DNA of 64,000 nucleotides from Ahrensia sp. R2A130 (GTDB lineage: Bacteria > Pseudomonadota > Alphaproteobacteria > Rhizobiales > Rhizobiaceae), in contig NZ_AEEB01000003.1 in NCBI RefSeq assembly GCF_000179775.1, positions 1 to 64,000 of the forward strand, given 5' to 3'. Under the pieces are notes generated by a model. The model saw only the letters and a list, made by a program, of their open reading frames with translations, did not search any database and was not told where the DNA came from. The position numbers and the translations under genes were made by a program. This document shows positions 39,607 through 49,811 of this stretch, one piece after another. Positions within the stretch are counted from its first letter, which is position 1, and every line of letters begins with the position of its first letter.

Positions 39607-39749
39607 GTTGCAGATTTGCCACTTCGGAAAAACGGTTGATTGACGCAAACGTAAATGCTCTTGCCACTTTGGTTCAATTCGTCACATTTAGACCCAAGTT
39701 AGAACAAAGTGCGGCCAAGAAAGGCGGCACGCTTCAGGGAGGGGCTTAA

Positions 39750-41159
39750 ATGTCTCTGAAACGCGCAATTCTCGCCGGCGTAAGCGCCGCACTCGTGTCC
39801 ACCACAGCAATGGCTGGTGGTTTCGACCGCGGCGGCGTGCAGATCGACCAGTTGTTTGATGCTGGTACGACAATGGGCGCCCGTGCTGCATGGGTCATGC
39901 CGCAGCGTGAGTTGAAGAACTATCAGCGCGCTGGAAACTCAGCTGTTGATAACAGAGCCGCTCTGATAGGCGGAGGCGTTCAGCAACAAGTCGCGGCGTT
40001 CACGCTTGGAAACGGTGGTACGCCACCGAATGCCGCGCAGTTAGCCGGTATTCAGGCCCTGGTCACCGCTGGCGTGGACGCCGCTCTAGCGCCTCTGACG
40101 CCTGCCTCTGCGTCAAGCGTCGATGTCGAGGGGGACTACAGTAATTTTAGCCTTGGTTTCAAGGTCAACGTTAGTGAGGGCGTGGATTGCCTCGGACACT
40201 ACTCGCAACCTTATGGCGCTGATGCTGACTATGGTACCGGCAATGCTCAATCCCTTTCAGCAGTGTCGTTTAAGATTAGTACAAACGACTACGGCCTGAC
40301 GTGTTCTTATCAATTTTCCGCTGGTGAAACCGCCGTCGGTAAGGCCTTTGGGCGCATCATCGTTGGCGGTTCGTATCAGGAAATTGAGGGCTTTCAGTCT
40401 CGCCAGAGTTTTGGTGACTTCATTCCTCTAGGCGGATTTGGCGGTGTTGCTGACGCAACTGGTCTTGGCCTGTTCAATGTAACAGATGAGGCATTCGGTT
40501 TTCGTGTTGGGGCATCATACGAAATTCCGACAATCGCGCTTCGTGCGACCGTGCTCTATTCGTCTAAATATGATTACGATCTGACCGGGACGCAGAACAA
40601 CACAGGTTTCAATCCCAACTTGGCCCTGACGCCAGTTGGCGTTGTTCCGATCACGGCTTCTACTGAGATCCCGCAGGCTTTGGACATTCGCCTGCAGTCT
40701 GGTATTCGCGAAGGCACTCTGGCGTTCTTGAACATGCGTTGGCAGGATTGGAGCCAGCTTCAGTCCATTCGCATTAACGGTGGTCTAAATCCTGCAGATC
40801 CTACAGGAAACACAGGTTCCAACCTCGCATTTGAGCCATTCTATCAGGACGGTTACACAATCTCTGCAGGTGTTGGTCAGGTCATCACAACTGAGCTTTC
40901 CGGTCTCGCAGCGATCGGTTGGGATCGCGGTACGTCCACCACGTCTGGTACGCAGACTGATACATGGACCCTTTCAGGCGGTTTTCAGTATAAGCCATTT
41001 GAAAATATGGAATTCAACTTTGGTGGTTTGATCGGTGTTCTGACAAGCGGCACATCCGGCCCGAACCCTGCTCAGGTCGATCAGTCCAACAACGTGACCT
41101 ATTCGTTCGACAACGACATGGTCTACGCGTTGTCCGGCAGCTTCAAAGCCAAATTCTAA
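39750..41159 (+). CDS. fadL: OMPP1/FadL/TodX-family outer membrane transporter
   Basis: A 469-residue 14-strand beta-barrel expected to admit hydrophobic compounds such as long-chain fatty acids. A signal peptide (about residues 1-23, ending AMAGG) leads into the N-terminal hatch (VQIDQLFDAGTTMGARAAWV). The middle shows the FadL-type GFRVGASYEIPTIALRATV and later QALDIRLQSGIREGTLAFLNMRW strands, and the chain ends in an aromatic residue (FKAKF) as outer membrane barrels do. A ribosome site (AGGGAGG) precedes the ATG. Monocistronic, with a terminator downstream. Substrate range is inferred from family only. Confidence 0.85.
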   Translation: MSLKRAILAGVSAALVSTTAMAGGFDRGGVQIDQLFDAGTTMGARAAWVMPQRELKNYQRAGNSAVDNRAALIGGGVQQQVAAFTLGNGGTPPNAAQLAGIQALVTAGVDAALAPLTPASASSVDVEGDYSNFSLGFKVNVSEGVDCLGHYSQPYGADADYGTGNAQSLSAVSFKISTNDYGLTCSYQFSAGETAVGKAFGRIIVGGSYQEIEGFQSRQSFGDFIPLGGFGGVADATGLGLFNVTDEAFGFRVGASYEIPTIALRATVLYSSKYDYDLTGTQNNTGFNPNLALTPVGVVPITASTEIPQALDIRLQSGIREGTLAFLNMRWQDWSQLQSIRINGGLNPADPTGNTGSNLAFEPFYQDGYTISAGVGQVITTELSGLAAIGWDRGTSTTSGTQTDTWTLSGGFQYKPFENMEFNFGGLIGVLTSGTSGPNPAQVDQSNNVTYSFDNDMVYALSGSFKAKF

Positions 41160-41470
41160 AGCTACGTTAGCTTGGCGGTTCAACCGCCGAATGATGAATT
41201 CAGGGCGGCCCACGGGTCGCCCTTTTTCAATTTTGCCATCGGCGTCTTGCAGCGCTCTTTCGAGACATTTCGCCTCTTTAATCCCCGCAGACAGTCACCT
41301 ATCTTATCAACAACACGGATTCGCAGCCGACACTTGCGATTTTCCCCATTTGCAGCCGCGTCATGGAGCGGGTGTTAACACTTCGTTAATCGTATCAGCG
41401 TCTGTCTTGTGCACCTCATTTTTCGGCGCACTGCGCTGATTCTCGAAGCGAATTCAAAGAAAGGTATCCG
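41160..41470. other. Intergenic region between fadL and clpP
   Basis: About 310 bases. The first 70 bases hold the fadL terminator; the rest should contain the clpP promoter. No gene seen. Confidence 0.6.
41202..41228 (+). terminator. Intrinsic terminator of fadL
   Basis: AGGGCG / CGCCCT stem, extendable inward by CCC/GGG, followed by TTTTT. Confidence 0.75.
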
Positions 41471-42109
<639 letters not shown>

Positions 42110-42289
42110 CGATCCGGCGTGGGGTGTGCTGCTTATGCCCCACCCGTTGCAGCCCATTGCCTTAGTGTTAAGCGCGATGGGGGAATATGATTGCCAGTTG
42201 CAGGTCTTTATGGCCTGATTGGCATAACATCGTGCGTGTTTGCGTGCGTCGATACAAAGCGGGCCTAAATGGCCCGAACGAGGTGGACC

Positions 42290-43573
42290 ATGAGCAAGGT
42301 TTCCAACACGACCGGTGGCGACAGCAAAAACACGCTGTATTGCTCCTTCTGCGGCAAAAGCCAGCATGAAGTTCGCAAGCTGATTGCCGGTCCAACAGTC
42401 TTCATCTGCGATGAATGCGTCGAGTTGTGCATGGATATCATCCGCGAGGAGAACAAATCCTCGTTGGTGAAGTCCACCGATGGCACACCCACGCCGCAGG
42501 AAATCCTCGACGTGCTGAACGACTATGTCATCGGCCAGCCCCACGCCAAGCGTGTGCTGTCGGTTGCGGTGCACAACCACTACAAGCGGTTGAACCACGC
42601 GGCTGAAAACGAAGACGTGGAACTGGCAAAATCCAACATCATGCTGATCGGCCCCACCGGTTGCGGCAAGACGCTGCTCGCGCAGACGCTGGCCCGCATC
42701 CTCGATGTGCCTTTCACCATGGCCGACGCCACCACTCTGACCGAAGCCGGTTACGTGGGCGAAGATGTCGAGAACATCATCCTCAAGCTGCTGCAAAGCG
42801 CCGACTACAATGTCGAACGCGCCCAGCGCGGCATCGTCTATATTGATGAGGTCGATAAGATCACCCGCAAGTCCGACAATCCGTCGATCACACGGGATGT
42901 CTCGGGCGAGGGCGTGCAGCAGGCACTGTTGAAAATTATGGAAGGCACGGTCGCATCCGTGCCGCCGCAGGGCGGTCGTAAACATCCGCAGCAGGAATTC
43001 CTGCAGGTGGACACGACCAACATTCTGTTCATCGCGGGCGGCGCTTTTGCCGGTCTCGACAAGATCATTTCCGACCGTGGTCGTCAGACCGGCATCGGTT
43101 TCGGTGCCAATGTGGAAAGCCCGGAAGATCGCAAGACGGGCGAGCTCTTCAAAGCGCTGGAGCCTGAAGATTTGCTGCGCTTTGGCCTGATCCCGGAATT
43201 CGTCGGTCGTATTCCGGTCCTCGCCACCTTGGAGGATCTCGACGAAGACTCACTGGTGCAGATCCTGTCAGAGCCGAAAAACGCACTCATCAAGCAGTAT
43301 CAGCGCTTGTTCGAGATGGAAGAAGTGACGTTGTCCTTCCAGGAGGATGCTCTTCGCGCCATCGCGCAGAAGGCGATCACCCGTAAGACCGGTGCCCGTG
43401 GCCTGCGTTCGATCATCGAAGGCATTTTGCTCGACACGATGTTCGAATTGCCGAGCCTGGAAGGTGTTCAGGAAGTCGTGATTTCCGAAGAAGTTGTGAA
43501 CGGCAACGGTAGCACCCGTCCGCTCTACATCTACGCTGACAAAGAAGACGAAACGACCGCCGAAAGCGCGTAG
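42290..43573 (+). CDS. clpX: ATP-dependent Clp protease ATPase subunit ClpX
   Basis: A 427-residue AAA+ unfoldase that delivers substrates to ClpP. The zinc-binding domain has C-x2-C twice (LYCSFCGKS and [10 protein letters not shown]), used to bind adaptors. Walker A is [15 protein letters not shown], Walker [11 protein letters not shown], and the IGF-type ClpP-docking loop is IGFGANVE. In alphaproteobacteria ClpXP degrades cell-cycle regulators such as CtrA. I chose the ATG at 42290, with AGGTGG upstream, over an open extension of seven codons. A terminator follows. Confidence 0.97.
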   Translation: MSKVSNTTGGDSKNTLYCSFCGKSQHEVRKLIAGPTVFICDECVELCMDIIREENKSSLVKSTDGTPTPQEILDVLNDYVIGQPHAKRVLSVAVHNHYKRLNHAAENEDVELAKSNIMLIGPTGCGKTLLAQTLARILDVPFTMADATTLTEAGYVGEDVENIILKLLQSADYNVERAQRGIVYIDEVDKITRKSDNPSITRDVSGEGVQQALLKIMEGTVASVPPQGGRKHPQQEFLQVDTTNILFIAGGAFAGLDKIISDRGRQTGIGFGANVESPEDRKTGELFKALEPEDLLRFGLIPEFVGRIPVLATLEDLDEDSLVQILSEPKNALIKQYQRLFEMEEVTLSFQEDALRAIAQKAITRKTGARGLRSIIEGILLDTMFELPSLEGVQEVVISEEVVNGNGSTRPLYIYADKEDETTAESA

Positions 43574-43602
43574 TTATTTTCTTTTTGTACCGAGTTTTAA
43601 AG

Positions 43603-43624
43603 CGGCCCCGAACGGGGCCGTTTT
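43603..43624 (+). terminator. Intrinsic terminator of clpX
   Basis: CGGCCCC-GAAC... stem: CGGCCCCG and CGGGGCCG arms with a short AA loop, followed by TTTT. Confidence 0.88.
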
Positions 43625-43852
43625 CACGTCCGGCACTGGAACAACTTCTTGTGCGCTGTGTCGCGGCGAAGCACCTTGATCGCTCACCGGCGAACCCCAC
43701 ATAGACATCAACAAAGAGCCTGCATCGCTTGGCCCTTTCACCTTAATCTCAGCTGCGGCGTCGCAACCGTAGGCAAGGGGTGAATCGGCAGGGTAGGGTG
43801 TTGGTTGAAGATTCGCCGCTGCGGTTCGCGGGGCGACCAGAAAGGACCTTCC

Positions 43853-46381
43853 ATGGCTGACGACAGCAAGAAGAGCGCCGTGCCGAAAGTTTCGGCCAGT
43901 AAGAAATCCAACGACGGTGCAACTGCACCGAAGAAAGCTGCTGCAGATGCAGCATCCAAGAAGAAAGTGACGGTTCGCGTGACCACGAAAGACGGCTCCG
44001 TTTATCCGGTCCTGCCGCTGCGCGACATCGTTGTTTTCCCGCACATGATCGTCCCGCTATTTGTGGGCCGCGAGAAGTCGATTGCCGCGCTTGAAGAAGT
44101 GATGGCGAACGACAAGCAAATTTTGCTCGTCACCCAGAAAAACGCTGGCGACGATGATCCATCACCTGCATCGATGTACGATATCGGCACGCTGGCGACG
44201 GTGCTTCAGTTGCTCAAACTGCCGGACGGCACCGTGAAGGTGTTGGTCGAAGGCTATGAGCGCGCAGCCGTCACCCGCTTCACCGACAAAGAAGAATATC
44301 ACGAGGCTTTCGCACTCGCCGCGCCTGACATGGATGAGGATGAAGTGCAGATCGAAGCGCTGTCGCGCTCGGTCACAGCCGAATTCGAGAACTATGTGAA
44401 GCTGAACAAGAAGGTCTCGCCAGAGGTCGTCTCAGCCGTCACGCAGATCGAGGACTATGCGAAACTGGCCGACACGATCGCGAGCCATCTGGCCGTCAAA
44501 ATCTCCGACAAGCAGGACATTCTTTCGCTGCTTTCCGTAAGAGAGCGGCTGGAAAAAGTGCTGGGCATGATGGAGAGCGAAATCTCTGTTCTGCAGGTAG
44601 AAAAGCGCATTCGCGGCCGCGTGAAACGGCAGATGGAGAAGACCCAGCGCGAGTATTATCTCAACGAGCAGATGAAGGCGATCCAGAAGGAGCTTGGCGA
44701 CGGCGATGATGGCCGCGACGAGATGGCCGAGCTTGAAGAGAAAATCAAAAAGACGAAATTCTCCAAGGAAGCCAAAGACAAGGCTGATGCCGAGTTCAAA
44801 AAGCTGAAGCAGATGAGCCCGATGAGCGCGGAAGCGACCGTCGTGCGTAACTATCTTGATTGGCTGTTGAGCTTGCCATGGGGCAAGAAAAGCCGCGTGA
44901 AAACTGATTTGGCCGCTGCCGAAGAAGTGCTCGATACCGACCACTTCGGTCTTGAGAAAGTCAAAGAACGCATCGTCGAGTTTCTCGCCGTGCAGACGCG
45001 CTCGAAGGTCATCAAAGGACCGATTCTGTGCCTCGTTGGTCCTCCCGGCGTCGGTAAAACATCACTCGGCAAGTCCATCGCGAAGGCGACGGGCCGTGAG
45101 TTCGTGCGCATGTCGCTAGGTGGTGTGCGTGATGAATCCGAGATCCGCGGCCACCGCCGCACTTACATCGGCTCCATGCCCGGTAAAATCATCCAATCGA
45201 TGAAGAAGGCAAAGAAGAGCAACCCGCTCTTCCTGCTCGATGAGATCGACAAGATGGGACAGGATTTCCGTGGCGACCCATCGTCCGCACTGCTTGAGGT
45301 GCTCGATCCGGAACAGAACAACGCGTTCGGCGACCACTATCTGGAGGTCGACTATGATCTGTCGCAGGTCATGTTCGTCACCACCGCGAACTCGCTGAAC
45401 ATTCCCGGCCCGCTGTTGGACCGTATGGAGATCATTCGCATTGCCGGTTACACGGAAGATGAGAAGGTTGAAATTGCGCGCCGTCACCTCATTCCAAAGG
45501 CGATCAAGAACCACGCTTTGGAAGACAAAGAGCTGGAAATCGCAGACGACGCGCTGCTCAACGTCATCCGTCTTTACACCCGTGAAGCTGGCGTTCGTAA
45601 TCTTGAGCGCGAGTTGGCAACGATTGCACGTAAGGCCGTGACAGAGATTTTGAAAACCAAGGTCAAGACGGTGAAGGTGACCGAGGACAATCTTGATGAC
45701 TATCTCGGCGTGAAACGTTTCCGTTTCGGTCAGATCGACAAAGACGATCAGGTTGGCGTGGTCACGGGCCTCGCTTGGACGGAAGTCGGCGGCGAATTGC
45801 TCACCATCGAAGGCGTCATGATGCCGGGCAAAGGAAAGATGACCGTCACCGGTAACCTGCGTGACGTCATGAAGGAATCGATTTCCGCAGCCGCATCTTA
45901 TGTGCGGTCGCGTTCCATCGATTTCGGCATTGAGCCACCACTGTTCGAAAAGCGCGACATCCACGTCCACGTTCCGGAGGGGGCGACCCCGAAGGACGGA
46001 CCGTCTGCCGGTACCGCGATGGCCACGGCTATTGTGTCCATGTTGACGGGCATCAAAGTTCGCAAAGACATCGCCATGACGGGTGAAATCACCCTGCGTG
46101 GTCGTGTTTTGCCAATAGGTGGTTTGAAGGAAAAATTGCTAGCTGCCCTGCGCGGTGGCATCACCAAGGTTCTTATTCCAGAAGACAATGAGAAGGACTT
46201 GGCGGACATCCCAGATAACGTGAAGGACGCGCTGGAGATCATTCCGGTTGGTCATCTTGATGAAGTCCTGCCTCATGCGCTGGTCACAATGCCTGAAGCG
46301 GTGGAATGGGACGAGGCGGCAGCTGAAGCAGCCGCTCTTGCTGCCAAGGCCACGGACGAATCGGCGCACGTCGCGCACTGA
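43853..46381 (+). CDS. lon: ATP-dependent protease La
   Basis: An 842-residue LonA protease that removes misfolded proteins and specific regulators. The N-terminal substrate-binding domain begins at about residue 45 ([20 protein letters not shown]), the AAA+ module has Walker [16 protein letters not shown], and the C-terminal protease domain holds the Ser718-Lys761 dyad in [12 protein letters not shown] and [14 protein letters not shown], 43 residues apart as in E. coli Lon. Oddity: about 35 extra Lys/Ala/Ser-rich residues precede the domain. AAAGGA before the ATG at 43853 supports that start. It is 280 bases after clpX and upstream of hupB, a common order. Confidence 0.97.
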   Translation: MADDSKKSAVPKVSASKKSNDGATAPKKAAADAASKKKVTVRVTTKDGSVYPVLPLRDIVVFPHMIVPLFVGREKSIAALEEVMANDKQILLVTQKNAGDDDPSPASMYDIGTLATVLQLLKLPDGTVKVLVEGYERAAVTRFTDKEEYHEAFALAAPDMDEDEVQIEALSRSVTAEFENYVKLNKKVSPEVVSAVTQIEDYAKLADTIASHLAVKISDKQDILSLLSVRERLEKVLGMMESEISVLQVEKRIRGRVKRQMEKTQREYYLNEQMKAIQKELGDGDDGRDEMAELEEKIKKTKFSKEAKDKADAEFKKLKQMSPMSAEATVVRNYLDWLLSLPWGKKSRVKTDLAAAEEVLDTDHFGLEKVKERIVEFLAVQTRSKVIKGPILCLVGPPGVGKTSLGKSIAKATGREFVRMSLGGVRDESEIRGHRRTYIGSMPGKIIQSMKKAKKSNPLFLLDEIDKMGQDFRGDPSSALLEVLDPEQNNAFGDHYLEVDYDLSQVMFVTTANSLNIPGPLLDRMEIIRIAGYTEDEKVEIARRHLIPKAIKNHALEDKELEIADDALLNVIRLYTREAGVRNLERELATIARKAVTEILKTKVKTVKVTEDNLDDYLGVKRFRFGQIDKDDQVGVVTGLAWTEVGGELLTIEGVMMPGKGKMTVTGNLRDVMKESISAAASYVRSRSIDFGIEPPLFEKRDIHVHVPEGATPKDGPSAGTAMATAIVSMLTGIKVRKDIAMTGEITLRGRVLPIGGLKEKLLAALRGGITKVLIPEDNEKDLADIPDNVKDALEIIPVGHLDEVLPHALVTMPEAVEWDEAAAEAAALAAKATDESAHVAH

Positions 46382-46410
46382 CCTATTCGGCAGTTTTGTC
46401 GCACCCTATG

Positions 46411-46450
46411 ACCCGCCGGTCCGCTCTAGCAGCAGATCGGCGGGTTTTTT
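46411..46450 (+). terminator. Intrinsic terminator of lon
   Basis: ACCCGCCG (46411-46418) pairs with CGGCGGGT (46438-46445) around a 19-base loop, followed by TTTTT. Confidence 0.82.
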
Positions 46451-46581
46451 GTTGGAATATCGCTTCAAAACCCTTGTTTCATTGGGTTTTGCTCTCGCGG
46501 CGAGCCTTGGAAAATGTCACATAGTGACCCTCACAGTTTGCGGCCAAGCTGAAGACAGCACCGCCTAGAAGGATAAGACCC

Positions 46582-46857
46582 ATGAACAAGCAGGAACTCA
46601 TTTCCGCGATGGCCGGTAAGGCCGACATGAACAAAGACCAGGCCGGTGCCGCTCTCGAAGCGTTCATCGACTCCGTGACCGATGCGCTGAAATCCGGCGA
46701 AGAAGTTCGTCTCCTCGGTTTCGGCAACTTCGTTGTCACCCGTCGCGAAGCACGCATGGGCCGCAACCCACAGACCGGTGCAGCAACTGAGATCGCAGCT
46801 GCCAACGTTGCTCGCTTCAAGGTCGGTAAAGGCCTCAAAGACAAGATCAACAGCTAA
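46582..46857 (+). CDS. hupB: HU-family DNA-binding protein
   Basis: A 91-residue HU homodimer subunit, bending and compacting DNA in the nucleoid. The sequence is full-length family standard: MNKQELISAMAGKADMNK, then GEEVRLLGFGNFVV, the DNA-intercalating arm with ARMGRNPQTGAA, and the end FKVGKGLKDKINS. The GRNPQTG arm carries the proline that inserts between base pairs. It lies directly after lon, a common pairing, with its own terminator. Confidence 0.97.
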   Translation: MNKQELISAMAGKADMNKDQAGAALEAFIDSVTDALKSGEEVRLLGFGNFVVTRREARMGRNPQTGAATEIAAANVARFKVGKGLKDKINS

Positions 46858-46895
46858 GCGCTGATCTGGCGCGCAACTTGCGCGTCGTGACATCC

Positions 46896-46930
46896 AAAAC
46901 CCCGCTCTGGAAACGGTGCGGGGTTTTTTG
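46896..46930 (+). terminator. Intrinsic terminator of hupB
   Basis: AAAACCCCGC / GCGGGGTTTT stem (46896-46905 and 46918-46927) with a 12-base loop and a T run; A and T flanks make it potentially bidirectional. Confidence 0.9.
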
Positions 46931-46961
46931 TTTTTGAAGAATGCGTTTTGAGGAAATGGCG

Positions 46962-47525
46962 ATGAGCGACACCGAAGCTAAACTGGGTTTTTTGTTGGAG
47001 ATGGAAAAGCTGAAAGCTGTATTGCGCCGGACACGGCCGGTGGGTGAGGCGCGGCTTGAAAACTCGGCCGAACATTCATGGCAGACAGCAATGGCTGCGC
47101 TGCTGTTCATGCCCGAAGACCTGGATGAATTGCGGGTGCTGAAGATGCTGCTGATCCATGACATCGTGGAAATCGATACGGGCGACACCTTCGTTTATGA
47201 TGAGGCAGCCCGTACTGAGATTGCAGATGAAGAGGCCAAAGCGGCTGAACGCATTTTTGGTTCGCTACCGGACCCGCTCGGTGCAGAACTGCTGGCCCTT
47301 TGGCACGAATTCGAGAACCGCTCTTCTCCGGAAGCTGTTTTTGCAAAGGCGATGGATCGCGTTTGCCCGGTGTTGCAGAATCTCGAATCAGAACCGAACA
47401 GTTGGCTGGAAAATAACATTTCAGGCGATCGTGTTCTGGCCAAGAACGCCGAGATCGAGAATGCCGATCCAGCTCTCTGGCGCATCCTGCAAAGCCGTAT
47501 CAAGACGTCATTTGGAATGGCGTAA
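46962..47525 (+). CDS. HD-domain hydrolase, YfbR/HDDC2-like
   Basis: A 187-residue protein of the HD superfamily closest to HDDC2/YfbR-type 5'-deoxynucleotidases. Metal ligands are visible as H in ENSAEHSWQTA, HD in MLLIHDIVEIDTGD, and a later Asp in KAMDRVCPVLQNL. The likely reaction is dephosphorylation of (deoxy)nucleoside monophosphates, but HD proteins vary. I chose the ATG at 46962, with GAGGAA eight bases upstream; in-frame ATGs at 46941 and 46956 have worse spacing. It follows the hupB terminator and precedes the dehydrogenase gene by about 107 bases. Confidence 0.82.
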   Translation: MSDTEAKLGFLLEMEKLKAVLRRTRPVGEARLENSAEHSWQTAMAALLFMPEDLDELRVLKMLLIHDIVEIDTGDTFVYDEAARTEIADEEAKAAERIFGSLPDPLGAELLALWHEFENRSSPEAVFAKAMDRVCPVLQNLESEPNSWLENNISGDRVLAKNAEIENADPALWRILQSRIKTSFGMA

Positions 47526-47632
47526 CCAACACGCGAATCGCGGTTGAAAACTGCGGGTAGCGATTCTTTGTGGCTGGACAGACCAAGCCTCAGAACAGAA
47601 CGTCCCTCAATTCTGTTTTCGGAGACGCGGAT

Positions 47633-48625
47633 ATGCGCACAGTCAAAACTCTCGGCCTTCTGGGCACCGGCGTCATCGGTGGCGGCTGGGCCGCCCGCGC
47701 GTTGCATGCCGGTGTCGATGTCATCGCTGCCGACACCAACCCCGCCATGGAAGAGTGGATACGCGAGGCGGTACAAAACGCTCGTGGTCCGCTCGATGAT
47801 CTGACGGAAGGCCTGCCTCTGCCGGAACGGGGCAAGCTGCACTTCACGTTGGATGCCATGGAAATGGCGCAGGCCTCCGATCTGATTCAGGAAAACGTGC
47901 CGGAAGACCTCGCCATCAAGCGCAGCGCGCTCGCACCGATCGCTGAAGCTACCGGGCCAGACGTGATCATCGCCACCAGCACATCGGGCTTCATGCCGAG
48001 CGAAATTCAGGAAGGCCTGAAACACCCGGAACGATTCCTCGTGGGCCACCCGTTCAACCCGGTTTATCTTTGCCCCTTGGTTGAGATCGTCGGCGGTAAG
48101 GAAACGTCTGACGAGGCCAAGGCGGCGGCAAAAGAATTCTATCTGTCCATCGGGATGCACGCGCTTATGGTGAAGCGCGAGGTGCCGGGCCACATTTCCG
48201 ACCGCCTGCAAGAGGCCATGTGGCGCGAAATCCTTCACGCGTTGAACGATGGAATAGCCACCACGGGCGAGTTGGATGAGAGCATCGTTTATGGTCCGGG
48301 CTTGCGCTGGTCGATCATGGGCATGAACCAGATTTATATGATTGCAGGCGGGAAGGGCGGTGCACGCCACTTCATGGAACAATTCGGCCCCGCGCTGGAA
48401 TGGCCGTGGACGCATTTGAAAGCGCCTGAACTGACGGAAGAGATCATCGACAGATTCGTCGACGGCACGGCAGAGCAGGCAGACGGCAAGAGCGTTCGTG
48501 AGCTGGAGGCTATCCGCGACGAGTGCATGGTCGCGGTTCAGAAGGTGCTGGCAAAGCATGATATGGGCAGTGGCACCGCGCTGAACGCGTTCGGCGAGCG
48601 GCTGAAGGCGCAGGCTGCGGAGTAG
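47633..48625 (+). CDS. lcdH: L-carnitine dehydrogenase-like 3-hydroxyacyl dehydrogenase
   Basis: A 330-residue NAD-dependent enzyme of the 3-hydroxyacyl-CoA dehydrogenase family. The Rossmann motif is GLLGTGVIGGGWAARAL; the catalytic segment is VGHPFNPVYLCPLVEIVGG, with the HPFNP typical of the family. The C-terminal part (YGPGLRWSIMGMNQIYMIAGG, RHFMEQFGPALEWPW) matches L-carnitine 3-dehydrogenases more than CoA-ester enzymes, because the CoA-binding features are reduced. It would oxidise carnitine to 3-dehydrocarnitine. No other carnitine genes (betainyl-CoA thioesterase, transporter) are adjacent, so the substrate is uncertain. The start at 47633 fits the Rossmann motif. Confidence 0.75.
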   Translation: MRTVKTLGLLGTGVIGGGWAARALHAGVDVIAADTNPAMEEWIREAVQNARGPLDDLTEGLPLPERGKLHFTLDAMEMAQASDLIQENVPEDLAIKRSALAPIAEATGPDVIIATSTSGFMPSEIQEGLKHPERFLVGHPFNPVYLCPLVEIVGGKETSDEAKAAAKEFYLSIGMHALMVKREVPGHISDRLQEAMWREILHALNDGIATTGELDESIVYGPGLRWSIMGMNQIYMIAGGKGGARHFMEQFGPALEWPWTHLKAPELTEEIIDRFVDGTAEQADGKSVRELEAIRDECMVAVQKVLAKHDMGSGTALNAFGERLKAQAAE

Positions 48626-48649
48626 CGCTAAACCGTCGTCTCACTATGC

Positions 48650-48772
48650 TGTCATCCCGGGCTCGACCCGGGACCCAGTGTCGGGCGCGTTGTGTTCGCG
48701 GTTTGGAGCGCGAACCCCTTAATTTCTATCGACCTCCCCGCCCTAGGTCCCGGGTCGAGCCAGGGGTGACAG
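48650..48772. repeat. REP-like inverted repeat pair
   Basis: Left arm 48650-48677 begins TGTCATCCCGGGCTCGACCC; right arm 48744-48772 is its near complement, ending GGGGTGACAG. About 66 bases lie between. Each arm folds on itself (CCCGG-GCTCGA-CCGGG). The same TGTCATCCC head occurs at 10083-10230. Confidence 0.75.
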
Positions 48773-48864
48773 CGTGAGGGTGATAGAGTTCCGCTAAAAA
48801 CTCGAAAGCGATCTCTGCGTCGTGCGACCAAGAATTCAGAGGAATAGATGTGCCCGTATCAGGC

Positions 48865-48941
48865 GGCGAAGAGCCGTCCGGCGCTTATGCGCCGCCCTCG
48901 CGGAGCGATTGGCGCAGCCAATCTGCGTGAGCGCGAAACAA
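48865..48941 (+). repeat. Structured dispersed repeat, copy 2 (next to tRNA-Val)
   Basis: About 77 bases starting GGCGAAGAGCCGTCCGGCG and ending GCGTGAGCGCGAAACAA, matching the ends of copy 1 at 5259-5338. Inner hairpins differ in sequence but keep pairing: GGCGCTTATGCGCC and GATTGGCGCAGCCAATC. Read on the minus strand it follows the tRNA-Val terminator directly. Confidence 0.55.
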
Positions 48942-48963
48942 ACCATTCGCTAAAGCGAATGGT
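48937..48963 (-). terminator. Terminator-like hairpin at the tRNA-Val 3' end
   Basis: On the minus strand ACCATTCGC-TTTA-GCGAATGGT then TTGTTT. The stem begins within the encoded CCA of the tRNA, so formation in the transcript would compete with, or set, 3' processing. Confidence 0.6.
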
Positions 48964-49035
48964 GGGCGATGACGGGCTCGAACCGCCGACATCCTCGGTG
49001 TAAACGAGACGCTCTACCAACTGAGCTAATCGCCC
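48960..49035 (-). tRNA. tRNA-Val (anticodon TAC)
   Basis: Minus-strand 76-nt cloverleaf: acceptor GGGCGAT with ATCGCCC, discriminator A and encoded CCA. The loop TTTACAC gives anticodon TAC. It lies 47 bases downstream of tRNA-Asp on the same strand and is probably co-transcribed with it. Confidence 0.96.
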
Positions 49036-49082
49036 TGTAGTCTCACAGACTATATCAGGCTTCACCTTCCAGAAAAGGAAAG

Positions 49083-49159
49083 TGGCGCGAGTGACGGGAC
49101 TCGAACCCGCGACCTCCGGCGTGACAGGCCGGCACTCTAACCAACTGAGCTACACCCGC
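49083..49159 (-). tRNA. tRNA-Asp (anticodon GTC)
   Basis: Minus-strand 77-nt cloverleaf: acceptor GCGGGTG with CACTCGC (one G-T pair), discriminator G and encoded CCA. The loop CTGTCAC gives anticodon GTC. First gene of the tRNA-Asp-tRNA-Val pair. Confidence 0.96.
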
Positions 49160-49400
49160 GTGGGCTGGGACCGGCGAACCGGCTCCTTCCGGGGGATGCG
49201 AACATCCTCCGAGGTCGGGTGAGGGATTACGAATACGGTCGTGACAAGTCAAGCGGGTTTGGTGCTTGAATCGATGGTTTTCTCAAAGCATTTTCGATCA
49301 GCCGAAAAAGGCGACAATTCCTATCTGCGACCGATGGCTGACTTGCACGTCCAACAGCCATCGTTTACCGCTGCCTACAGCAAATTCCGGAGCCGTTTGC

Positions 49401-49766
49401 ATGGACGATCTACTCTATTCCTATCTGCCAGTGCTTATCTTTATGGGTGTTGCCCTGTTCATTGGCCTTGCACTGCTGATTTCGCCTTTCATCATCGCGC
49501 ATCGTGCGCCGGATGACGAGAAGCTGTCGGCCTACGAATGTGGCTTCAACGCCTTTGATGATGCGCGCATGAAGTTCGACGTGCGCTTCTATCTGGTCGC
49601 TATCCTGTTCATCATCTTCGATCTGGAAGTCGCCTTCTTGTTTCCGTGGGCGGTAAGCTTCGGCACGCTGGGCTGGTTTGGTTTCTGGTCGATGATGACA
49701 TTCCTTGGCGTACTTACCATCGGCTTCATCTACGAATGGAAAAAGGGCGCGCTTGAGTGGGATTAA
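49401..49766 (+). CDS. nuoA: NADH-quinone oxidoreductase subunit A
   Basis: A 121-residue three-helix membrane subunit of complex I (ND3 homologue). The long loop between helices I and II has the conserved [22 protein letters not shown], with the cysteine homologous to the one that switches in active/deactive mitochondrial complex I. Helices II and III are [18 protein letters not shown] and [19 protein letters not shown]. The ATG at 49401 has GGAG nine bases upstream; an open frame to 49266 is not conserved-looking. First gene of the nuo operon; nuoB starts 45 bases on. Confidence 0.96.
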   Translation: MDDLLYSYLPVLIFMGVALFIGLALLISPFIIAHRAPDDEKLSAYECGFNAFDDARMKFDVRFYLVAILFIIFDLEVAFLFPWAVSFGTLGWFGFWSMMTFLGVLTIGFIYEWKKGALEWD

Positions 49767-49811
49767 GTCCACTCGTTCGCCCATAAAACGACACACAAGA
49801 GAAAGCAGAGC

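Larger units (their letters stand above)
48626..48959. other. Intergenic region with repeats after the dehydrogenase gene
   Basis: About 330 bases holding the REP-like pair at 48650-48772, dispersed-repeat copy 2 at 48865-48941 and the tRNA-Val terminator. No gene seen. Confidence 0.65.

Noticed and set aside
47195-48559. Antisense open frame opposite the HD and carnitine dehydrogenase-like genes
   Set aside because: Both sense genes have full domain motifs; the antisense product looks compositionally like other shadows.
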